Assembly (NCBI GenBank): GCA_030828265.1
Contig: JAURCW010000092.1
Location: forward strand, 1-5,384
Origin: Burkholderiales bacterium
GTDB lineage: Bacteria; Pseudomonadota; Gammaproteobacteria; Burkholderiales; Burkholderiaceae_A
DNA: 5,384 nt
Reading direction: 5' to 3'
The translations under genes were made by a program, and so were the position numbers. This document shows, in pieces, positions 1 through 5,384 of this stretch (position 1 is the first letter of the stretch; each line of letters opens with the position of its first letter). A model generated the notes under the pieces. That model was given only the letters and a program-made list of their open reading frames with translations, made no database searches and was not told where the DNA came from.

Positions 1-682
1 AAAGCGTTGTTCCTGGCGATGCGCCATTGCTATGCGCGCGAATGTTTTCCCAGCGTTGTTTCAAGTAACGAATGTCATTACGAATGGCATCGTCCGTGGC
101 GTCTTCGGCCTGCGTGCGGGCAATGAACTGGCCATGCTCTTCGGGGTCGAGCAGGTTCACAATGCGAGCACGCAGACGATCTCGGGCTTCGGGCTCTTCA
201 ATGCGCTGGCTAATGCCCACGCGAGGACCCGGAAGAACGTTGCCTTGGTCGTCAAGCATGGGCCGTGCGTCGTAGGGCATATAAACCAGAAGCCGCCCAG
301 CAATAGAAAGCTGGGTACTTAACCGCGCTCCCTTGCTGCCAATGGGATCTTTCAGAACCTGCACTAAAAGCTGCTGACCCTCGTACAGCACCTTTTCAAT
401 GGGGCGGGCGGTGTCGATGAAATGGCCGTTCGCGTCGTGGCGAGCCTGCCAGACATCGGCCACATGCAAAAAGCCTGTACGCGCAAAACCTGCGTCAATG
501 AAAGCCGCTTGCATACCAGGAAGAATTCGGGTGACCCGGCCCATAACGATATTGCCCACAAGGCCACGCTGCGACGTGCGCTCCACTTCAATTTCTTGGA
601 CAACCCCCTGAATAAGACGCACGGCACGCGACTCAAAGGGCTTGGACTGCAAGAAGATTTCTTCGCTACGGGGTGTGAACAT
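1..682 (-). CDS. rng: Ribonuclease G, N-terminal 227 codons (cut by window edge)
   Basis: RNase G is an RNase E/G-family endoribonuclease of the cytoplasm that cuts AU-rich single-stranded RNA and matures the 16S rRNA 5' end; these roles are family knowledge. The reading frame is open from ATG at 682 to the left edge. Residues about 38-125 form the S1-type RNA-binding domain, with RGLVGNIVMGRV, RILPGMQAAFIDAGF and FLHVADVW, followed by QVLKDPIGSKGARLSTQ and VGISQRIEEPEARDRL, all close to RNase G in wording and order. The catalytic DNase I-like domain with its metal-binding aspartates would lie beyond position 1. An in-frame TAA is five codons upstream of the ATG, so this start is well bounded, although no strong Shine-Dalgarno sequence precedes it. 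Residues about 138-153 are extra relative to E. coli RNase G. The short N-terminus without an RNase E-like extension supports RNase G, but the C-terminus is not visible, so RNase E is not formally excluded. Confidence 0.93.
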   Translation of the reverse strand, partial: MFTPRSEEIFLQSKPFESRAVRLIQGVVQEIEVERTSQRGLVGNIVMGRVTRILPGMQAAFIDAGFARTGFLHVADVWQARHDANGHFIDTARPIEKVLYEGQQLLVQVLKDPIGSKGARLSTQLSIAGRLLVYMPYDARPMLDDQGNVLPGPRVGISQRIEEPEARDRLRARIVNLLDPEEHGQFIARTQAEDATDDAIRNDIRYLKQRWENIRAHSNGASPGTTL

Positions 683-721
683 AATGAGCGAATCTTACCC
701 TGCCGACACTAACCGCAGATC

Positions 722-807
722 TTGATGAATAGGGAAGAAAAATGAAGGGGGTCGAGAGAGGCGAAGAGAGCGAAATCGAGACCGAAAAGAAAAAGTGCGG
801 AGGAGAC
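722..807 (-). terminator. Putative Rho-dependent terminator (rut-like CU-rich leader/trailer)
   Basis: This is most of the 125-bp gap between the TpsB stop and the RNase G start. Read as minus-strand RNA, the 77 bases from 807 to 731 are about 40% C, 44% U, 10% G and 5% A by hand count. Rho loads on C-rich, G-poor, unstructured RNA with repeated YC dinucleotides, and this tract directly follows the last gene of the tps operon. No GC-rich hairpin with a U run was found, so an intrinsic terminator is not supported. The call rests on base composition and position only. The tract could instead be part of the rng 5' leader or promoter region. Confidence 0.35.
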
Positions 808-2559
808 CTAATAGGTTTGAGTCAGGCTGAAGAGAACCCGTGTCTGGTCGTTTAGAAACCCAAAAGCACGCTCAAATGCGGTTTTGTTACGGGGATCAAT
901 AGGGTCAATACGCTGACGGGCCTCGGCAAACATGAGCTCGCCCGAAAGACCTTTGCCATGGGTGAATCGAAGGCCTAAGCCGTGGGAGCCAAGAATAGAA
1001 CTGTCCCCTGGAATATCAGCAGACGCCTTTTCTAGAGTAAAGGCCTTCGCATAGTCCATGAAGGCAAAAGCCGTCAGGTTCGAAACCCCAGGGATCGCTA
1101 AAACCGATTCCGGAATACGGTATTGAAGCTCGGCAAGCGCCCCATAACCCCGGTCGCCCGAAATGGCACCACCGTCATAGCCACGACCAATCATTGCCCC
1201 GCCAAAGGCAATCTGCTCGCCAGAGAGTAATTTATGTTGGGTTTCTTGCGCCTGCAGGGTCAGTGCAAGTGTGGTCGTAGGACGAAACCGGTAGTTCCAG
1301 TTCCCTAAGAAACCCAGCTTGAAAAACCGCTGCTTGAAGCCATTGACCGAAGGACTTTCTGTATTCCCATCGTGTGCCCCAAAAAAATCAAGGCCGTGAG
1401 CAACCGAGAGAGTTGCCTGACCTTGCCCCCCAAAGACACGATCTCGCATCACCGACGCCGCAATATCGAGAACCGTGCTTTTATCTTTCGTGATCTCAGA
1501 ATTGAGAAGCGTCGTACGACTGGTGTTCAGTGCCAAGCCCGCCTCAAGATAAACCGACTGTTCGCGGCTACGTTGCCACGGATAACGTAGCCGGGGCGTT
1601 AGAGAACTGGACTTGCTTTCTAAGGCAAGATCTCGAAGTGCCCCCGCAGGCTTAGCAATTGCCCTAAGCGCCCCCACACTTAGAACCATTCCTTCATTCC
1701 CAACCGGCAGGGCGTAACGCCCATTAAGGGCAGTTAGTCGTTCGTTATCGAGGGCGGTCGAGTAGCCCAGGCTGGCCTGCCCAAGGGAGTCTTTAAGCGG
1801 ATTATTAAAGTTTGCATTCAGGCTCAGGCCATAGATACCCATGACACGCGATGCGCTGTTGTTAAAGCTGGCAGAAAGGCCTGTCGGGGGAAGATCGTTT
1901 AAGGTCACCACCAGCTCGGAACCGCCAAGGCCCTGACCTTGTCGCAAGACACCCGAGCCCGACACTCCAGGAAGATCATTGAGAAGAAGTAAGACACGCT
2001 CCAGGCTTTGAAGATCAATGGGCTTTTTACCTACGACCTTTTGAATAATGGCCTGCACACGGCTCTGCGCAGCAACGGTGCCACCCTGCGTAAACGAATT
2101 CTCAACAAAACCCTCGATCACTTGCACACGAAAAGTGCCATCGCTCACCCGCTGCGGAGGAATAGGCACACGGACAAGAAAGTAGCCGTCGCGGCGATAC
2201 TGATTCTCAAGGGTTTCAGTAGCCTGGCGAAGCGCATCAAGGGTGATACGCCTGCCCTTCAGTTCGCTAAACAAGGCATTCACATCGTCGGGCCTGTAGG
2301 CTGTGACACCTTCAACAACAATAGCCTTCACCTCGAAATCAATTTCATCCACTGCCTTGGGAATGGCCGAGCGCTCGGGGGACTCAATGCGGAGATCGAA
2401 CGAAGGTGTGGATGGAAGTGGCAGCGCAGGAGGACGAATACGCGAGGTGTCGGAGTCGCCCGGTAGCCGAAGGCTTTGTGCCCCCACGGTTGAGGCAGAC
2501 CCTATTGCGGCCACCGCAACGAACAAGGGCGCAAGAGATTCAATAACCCGAATACGCAT
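808..2559 (-). CDS. TpsB two-partner-secretion outer-membrane transporter (ShlB/FhaC/HecB family)
   Basis: TpsB proteins sit in the outer membrane and export a large partner, TpsA (haemagglutinin, haemolysin or adhesin), from the periplasm to the surface. This 583-residue protein has the usual length. Residues 1-28 are a signal peptide with probable cleavage after VGAQ. A proline-rich linker spans about 31-60. POTRA 1 covers about 75-152, including YRRDGYFLVRV and VSDGTFRVQVIEG, and POTRA 2 about 153-222, including LERVLLLLNDLPGVSGSGVL. The rest is beta-barrel, with the lid-loop motif RGYD at 459-462 and GDRGYGALAELQYRIP from 468, both hallmarks of the family. The last residue is Tyr, an acceptable aromatic end for an outer-membrane protein. 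The ATG start has a strong Shine-Dalgarno sequence inside the upstream cyclase gene, whose stop is only 3 bp away, so the two are probably translationally coupled. No TpsA is present in the window, so the substrate is unknown. Confidence 0.95.
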   Translation of the reverse strand: MRIRVIESLAPLFVAVAAIGSASTVGAQSLRLPGDSDTSRIRPPALPLPSTPSFDLRIESPERSAIPKAVDEIDFEVKAIVVEGVTAYRPDDVNALFSELKGRRITLDALRQATETLENQYRRDGYFLVRVPIPPQRVSDGTFRVQVIEGFVENSFTQGGTVAAQSRVQAIIQKVVGKKPIDLQSLERVLLLLNDLPGVSGSGVLRQGQGLGGSELVVTLNDLPPTGLSASFNNSASRVMGIYGLSLNANFNNPLKDSLGQASLGYSTALDNERLTALNGRYALPVGNEGMVLSVGALRAIAKPAGALRDLALESKSSSLTPRLRYPWQRSREQSVYLEAGLALNTSRTTLLNSEITKDKSTVLDIAASVMRDRVFGGQGQATLSVAHGLDFFGAHDGNTESPSVNGFKQRFFKLGFLGNWNYRFRPTTTLALTLQAQETQHKLLSGEQIAFGGAMIGRGYDGGAISGDRGYGALAELQYRIPESVLAIPGVSNLTAFAFMDYAKAFTLEKASADIPGDSSILGSHGLGLRFTHGKGLSGELMFAEARQRIDPIDPRNKTAFERAFGFLNDQTRVLFSLTQTY

Positions 2560-2562
2560 GCT

Positions 2563-4554
2563 CTACTTGTCCTCCATGACCACCCGAAGGCTGACAATGC
2601 CCTGGCTCACACGCCTAGCGTGGAAGGCCGCTAGGGGCTCCTCAGGGAAGTCTTCGTTGAGCTTCTGAACGATTGCCGCAACTTCCTTCGCGTCGTCAGA
2701 CTCGGATTGATTGCCCGACGACCCAAGATTTTCTAAAGCGTGCACGGCTTCTTCATAGCGCAAAGCAAAGGCTGAGCGACTCTTTTCTTCGGAGACCGGT
2801 GTAAACAAACGCACAGCCTGTGTCTTACCCTTCAACACAATGTCACCAATCGGTAGAAAGAAGAGGTCGGGGCACTGGCTGACAACTTCTTGGGTGGCGC
2901 AGATTCGCGTTCCAAAGTATTTATTAACACCCTCGGTGCGCGAGGCAGTGTTCACCGTGTCACCCAGCGCGGTGAAGTCCATCCGCGCATGCGAGCCAAA
3001 ATTGCCCACCATCGCCACCCCCGTATGAATTCCAATACGCGTGACACCAATAGGAATGCCCTCGGCGTTCATTTTTTCTCGAAAACTCTCGCAAAAAAGA
3101 TCGAGTTCCAAAGCGCAACGTACAGCGCGTGCCACATGGTCCGACTGTGGAATGGGTGCATTGAAAACGGCCATGACTGCATCGCCAATAAACTTATCAA
3201 CCGTACCCGCATGTTTAAAAACGACCGCACAGGCGCCATCGAGGTAGGCATTCAAAACCTCCGACAGTTTTTCCGATGAAAGCGACTCGGAGAGCGTGGT
3301 GAACCCCGCGATATCGGTAAAAATAAACGTCACGTCTTGTCTTGTTCCAGAGACATTCAAAGCCTCTGGGTTTTCAACAAGGCGGTCGACGACCGCAGGA
3401 GCGACATAGCGAGAAAAAGCGCCTTGAACAAACTGCCTTTGCTTGCGCTCGGCCCGGCCAATAAGAACGTCCATCATCCAAAGCGACAAGGCCAAAGCCA
3501 GGGTCGGTGCCACGACCGGAAGCATGGGCAGCCACTGATAATAAAAGCCAAGAAAGGCCCCAAGCCACAAACCCACCACAAGGAGAAGTGCGGCAAGGAC
3601 ATTGAAGAACATCCCGCGCTTCAAAAGGCCTATTGCAACCCCAATCAAGGCAAACAGAATGGCCATACCAATGGTGGCAGGCGTGGTCACCTGATGCGGC
3701 TTACGACCCTCAAGAAACTGCGACAAGGCATGCGCCTGAACAATAATGCCAGGCATCATCGCGTCATCGCCATCGGCATAAATTGCCAAAGGTGTTCGAT
3801 GCCGATCGGTAATGGATAAGACGGCGCCCACAAGAACAAACTTGTCTTTGAACCATTCATCCGGCATGACAGGCACTGCATGGGATGGGTAAATGGGAAA
3901 GACCGGTGTTTCCAGATCGGGCCGAGGTCTCCAGGCGATAAGTGGTTGCTCATTGGGTGTTTCAATCCCTGCAAGTAAGGCTGCCTTACGAGGAAAACTA
4001 ATGGGCATGCCGGGCTCCGTCTCGCCCGGAAAGATCCAACGCACGGTTCCGTCCAGCGGGTCGGTGGCAAGGTTGGCTGCCGCCCGAAGCTCCTCTGGAA
4101 CAAAGGCATTGAGATAGTCCAACTGGTCCTCGTTCACAATGGACGGCGTGACGGTGTAACTGACCCAGACCGGCATTTTCAATTCCCGTAAGGTCTCGGC
4201 AAGAAGCTGATCTTTCTCCGGTTCTGTGGGGGAATCCAGTAAGACGTCAAGACCTACGCCGCGTGCGCCCTTGGCTTCAAGAATCAAAAGGAGGTTGGCT
4301 AAAAATTCTCGGTCGATGGGTGATCGGTAGGGAAAATTTGCAACCGTTTCTTCTGTAATTGCGGCGATCACAATGTCTTTCGATTGCGGCATGGGCTGCT
4401 GAAGACCCGCCACACGCAGATCTGCCGCAGCCTTTTCAACGCTGCTTACAAAGGCAAAGTTAAGCGCAAGCGCGGCCGCAAGAAAGGCGCCAATGGCAGC
4501 GGCGAACGCTGCCGAAAACAACTGTTGTCGATCGATGGGCTTGGACGCAGACAC
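2563..4554 (-). CDS. Membrane-bound class III adenylate cyclase with CHASE2 sensor domain
   Basis: Predicted to convert ATP to cAMP in the cytoplasm in response to a signal outside the inner membrane; the ligand is unknown. The 663 residues show the standard CHASE2 layout: one membrane helix (about 12-36), a CHASE2 domain (about 38-285, with SPIDREFLANLL and GARGVGLDVLLDSP), three membrane helices (about 290-311, 316-338, 342-361), then a cyclase domain (about 400-585). The catalytic set looks complete: metal-binding D414 (FTDIAGFT) and D458 (KFIGDAV), adenine-selecting K454 and T528, and transition-state N535 and R539 (NTASR). Lys/Thr is the class IIIb adenylate pattern, so guanylate activity is less likely. 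Residues about 595-663 form a helical TPR-like tail. The start is GTG with an in-frame TGA five codons upstream and only a weak ribosome-binding site. It lies 34 bp after the exported-protein gene and 3 bp before the TpsB gene. Confidence 0.94.
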   Translation of the reverse strand: MSASKPIDRQQLFSAAFAAAIGAFLAAALALNFAFVSSVEKAAADLRVAGLQQPMPQSKDIVIAAITEETVANFPYRSPIDREFLANLLLILEAKGARGVGLDVLLDSPTEPEKDQLLAETLRELKMPVWVSYTVTPSIVNEDQLDYLNAFVPEELRAAANLATDPLDGTVRWIFPGETEPGMPISFPRKAALLAGIETPNEQPLIAWRPRPDLETPVFPIYPSHAVPVMPDEWFKDKFVLVGAVLSITDRHRTPLAIYADGDDAMMPGIIVQAHALSQFLEGRKPHQVTTPATIGMAILFALIGVAIGLLKRGMFFNVLAALLLVVGLWLGAFLGFYYQWLPMLPVVAPTLALALSLWMMDVLIGRAERKQRQFVQGAFSRYVAPAVVDRLVENPEALNVSGTRQDVTFIFTDIAGFTTLSESLSSEKLSEVLNAYLDGACAVVFKHAGTVDKFIGDAVMAVFNAPIPQSDHVARAVRCALELDLFCESFREKMNAEGIPIGVTRIGIHTGVAMVGNFGSHARMDFTALGDTVNTASRTEGVNKYFGTRICATQEVVSQCPDLFFLPIGDIVLKGKTQAVRLFTPVSEEKSRSAFALRYEEAVHALENLGSSGNQSESDDAKEVAAIVQKLNEDFPEEPLAAFHARRVSQGIVSLRVVMEDK
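2571..2575 (-). promoter_or_regulatory. Shine-Dalgarno site of the TpsB gene, inside the cyclase 3' end
   Basis: Minus-strand GGAGG lies 11 bases upstream of the TpsB ATG (2559) and within the last codons of the cyclase gene. It is the clearest ribosome-binding site in the window. It supports the chosen TpsB start and indicates that the two genes share one transcript. Confidence 0.8.
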
Positions 4555-4574
4555 TAAAACAATCGCTCACTAAG

Positions 4575-4593
4575 AATGAGAGCAATGCTCATT
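4575..4593 (-). repeat. Short inverted repeat across the gene 1 stop codon
   Basis: AATGAG (4575-4580) and CTCATT (4588-4593) are perfect 6-bp inverted arms around a 7-base loop. They overlap the TGA stop (4589-4591) of the exported-protein gene and lie in the 34-bp gap before the cyclase GTG. No U run follows in the minus-strand transcript, so this is not a convincing terminator. A stem this short can arise by chance; if real, it might influence re-initiation at the cyclase start. Confidence 0.25.
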
Positions 4594-5347
4594 GCGAGGC
4601 CTGCGCCAATTGACGCAAAAGTGCATCCCCTTGCTGAATACAGCCCTTCTCCAGCATCCAGGCCGTCAGAATAACGGGATCTTCAATGCCCTTCGGAATA
4701 ACGGAAAAAGACAGCGCAAACTCTTGTTGATCGATATTCACCAGCAACGTTGTTACACCCTCAAAGCGACTCAGGTCGGGCATCACCAGGCGGTCCTGAC
4801 CAACCTCCCAGTTCAAGTCGGCTCGCCAGGAGCGGTCGATGGGGAAAATAACAAAAGGCTGAGCCCGCGTGGCATCGGGTCGCCAGAGAATGGGCTTCTC
4901 GCCCTCGAACAAACAGCGCGGGCCTGCGCGTGTAATGTCAATCACGAACGGGTCGGGTGTTTTAACGGCATCGGTTCCCGCACGTACGACCCCGATGGAG
5001 CTTGTTCGCGCGTCTCGGCTTGAGATAAGAATAGCCAGCGCCTTTTTGGGGTCGTTGGCGGCGGCAGGCCCTTTCGACGGTGGCCCGTCGTAAGGGCCGC
5101 GATGGGTAATGCTTTTGCCGTCGGCGCCAATTAGCGTAAGGCGCTCACCCTCCTTTAACTGGATAACCGCCTTTTCCGTGATTGTTTGACCTGCCTTATA
5201 GCCACCCCCGCGGGCATTCAAAACAACATACTTGGCAAACAGACTGGTGTGCGTAACAGCCAGCAAAAAAGCAAGGCCAAGCTGAATCAAACGTCGCTGA
5301 TGCAATCTCAGCGGGCGCAACGCGCACGATTGCAGAGCGGCAAACAA
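4589..5347 (-). CDS. Exported protein of unknown function, first gene of the cyclase-TpsB operon
   Basis: No named family was recognised. With the TTG start at 5347 the protein has 252 residues. Residues about 15-38 look like a signal peptide: a basic stretch (RLHQRRL), a hydrophobic core (LGLAFLLAV) and a probable cut after SLFA. There is no lipobox, and no second membrane segment is visible. Residues about 40-90 (ARGGGYKAGQTI, then LKEGERLTLIGADGKSIT and RGPYDGPP) resemble the 'raised level, G-rich, LTL-DG' pattern of FecR-like beta modules, but this is only a resemblance. The mature part has two cysteines, C145 (GPRCLFEGEKPILWRP) and C236 (EKGCIQQGDALLRQL), which could form a disulfide in the periplasm. 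The frame has no ATG near its start and stays open to the right edge. The start may therefore be TTG 5347, TTG 5305 (a compact signal peptide) or lie beyond the window. Its position 34 bp ahead of the cyclase suggests a shared role in sensing or secretion. Confidence 0.8.
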   Translation of the reverse strand: MFAALQSCALRPLRLHQRRLIQLGLAFLLAVTHTSLFAKYVVLNARGGGYKAGQTITEKAVIQLKEGERLTLIGADGKSITHRGPYDGPPSKGPAAANDPKKALAILISSRDARTSSIGVVRAGTDAVKTPDPFVIDITRAGPRCLFEGEKPILWRPDATRAQPFVIFPIDRSWRADLNWEVGQDRLVMPDLSRFEGVTTLLVNIDQQEFALSFSVIPKGIEDPVILTAWMLEKGCIQQGDALLRQLAQASQ

Positions 5348-5384
5348 AGCAGAGAGCCGAGCGCCTTGCTTGAACAGAAGAGAG
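5348..5384 (-). other. Right edge: open frame upstream of the exported-protein gene
   Basis: The reading frame of the exported-protein gene continues without a stop through these 37 bases, reading LLFKQGARLSAL before the TTG. A CTG at 5377-5375 is the only other non-standard start candidate here. No promoter or strong ribosome-binding site is visible, so the operon start and its promoter lie to the right of the window. Confidence 0.5.

Noticed and set aside
422..712. Plus-strand open frame of 96 codons.
   Set aside because: It is antisense to the well-conserved S1 region of RNase G.
683..780. Possible sigma-70 promoter for rng (TAAGAT at -10, or TCGACC 18 bp from TATTCA).
   Set aside because: Each candidate matches only part of the consensus, and no pair has both good boxes and good spacing. 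A promoter is expected here but cannot be placed.
742..855. Small plus-strand frame of 37 codons, rich in Glu and Lys, with AGGGA ahead of its ATG.
   Set aside because: Its composition follows directly from the purine-rich plus strand of the gap, and it runs antisense into the TpsB 3' end. No recognisable motif was seen.
2008..2466. Plus-strand open frame of 152 codons.
   Set aside because: It lies wholly antisense to the TpsB signal, linker and POTRA coding region, which has clear family motifs. The translation shows no domain-like pattern.
3337..3819. Plus-strand open frame of 160 codons.
   Set aside because: It is antisense to the membrane helices and the CHASE2/cyclase junction. Its Lys/His/Gln-rich composition is typical of the opposite strand of hydrophobic coding sequence.
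5075..5090. Perfect 6-bp hairpin with a 4-base loop (CGACGG/CCGTCG).
   Set aside because: It lies in the coding sequence of the exported protein, has no U run, and falls where Gly/Pro codons naturally give GC-rich complementary stretches.
1..5384. Search for CRISPR arrays, tRNAs, insertion sequences, direct repeats and attachment sites.
   Set aside because: No repeated spacer pattern, cloverleaf-like sequence, transposase frame or terminal inverted repeats were seen.

Overview
The window looks like chromosomal DNA from a Gram-negative proteobacterium of moderate GC (by eye, a little above 50%). The partial RNase G at the left edge reads like betaproteobacterial (Burkholderiales-type) RNase G, with phrases such as FLHVADVW, QVLKDPIGSKGARLSTQ and SIAGRLLVYMP. 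The genus cannot be named from this sequence. All convincing genes lie on the minus strand, so transcription runs from the right edge to the left.

Layout in transcription order: (1) 5347-4589, an exported protein of unknown function with a signal-peptide-like N-terminus and two cysteines in the mature part; its true start may lie at or beyond the right edge. (2) 4554-2563, a membrane-bound class III adenylate cyclase with an extracytoplasmic CHASE2 sensor, three further membrane helices, a complete cyclase domain and a TPR-like tail. (3) 2559-808, a TpsB-type outer-membrane transporter (ShlB/FhaC/HecB family) with signal peptide, two POTRA domains and a 16-strand-type barrel carrying the RGY lid motif. 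(4) A 125-bp gap whose transcript is strikingly rich in C and U and poor in G, resembling a Rho-loading (rut) site. (5) 682 to the left edge, the N-terminal 227 codons of RNase G (rng).

Genes 1-3 are spaced by 34 and 3 bp and are most likely one operon. The TpsB Shine-Dalgarno sequence lies inside the last codons of the cyclase gene. The operon joins an envelope protein, a cyclase that senses outside the inner membrane and makes a second messenger, and a two-partner-secretion exporter. No TpsA substrate is present, so one is expected upstream (beyond 5384) or elsewhere in the genome. RNase G is probably a separate housekeeping unit beside this accessory module. The most interesting content is the pairing of a CHASE2 cyclase and an uncharacterised exported protein with a two-partner-secretion exporter. 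No RNA genes, mobile elements, CRISPR arrays or attachment sites were seen.
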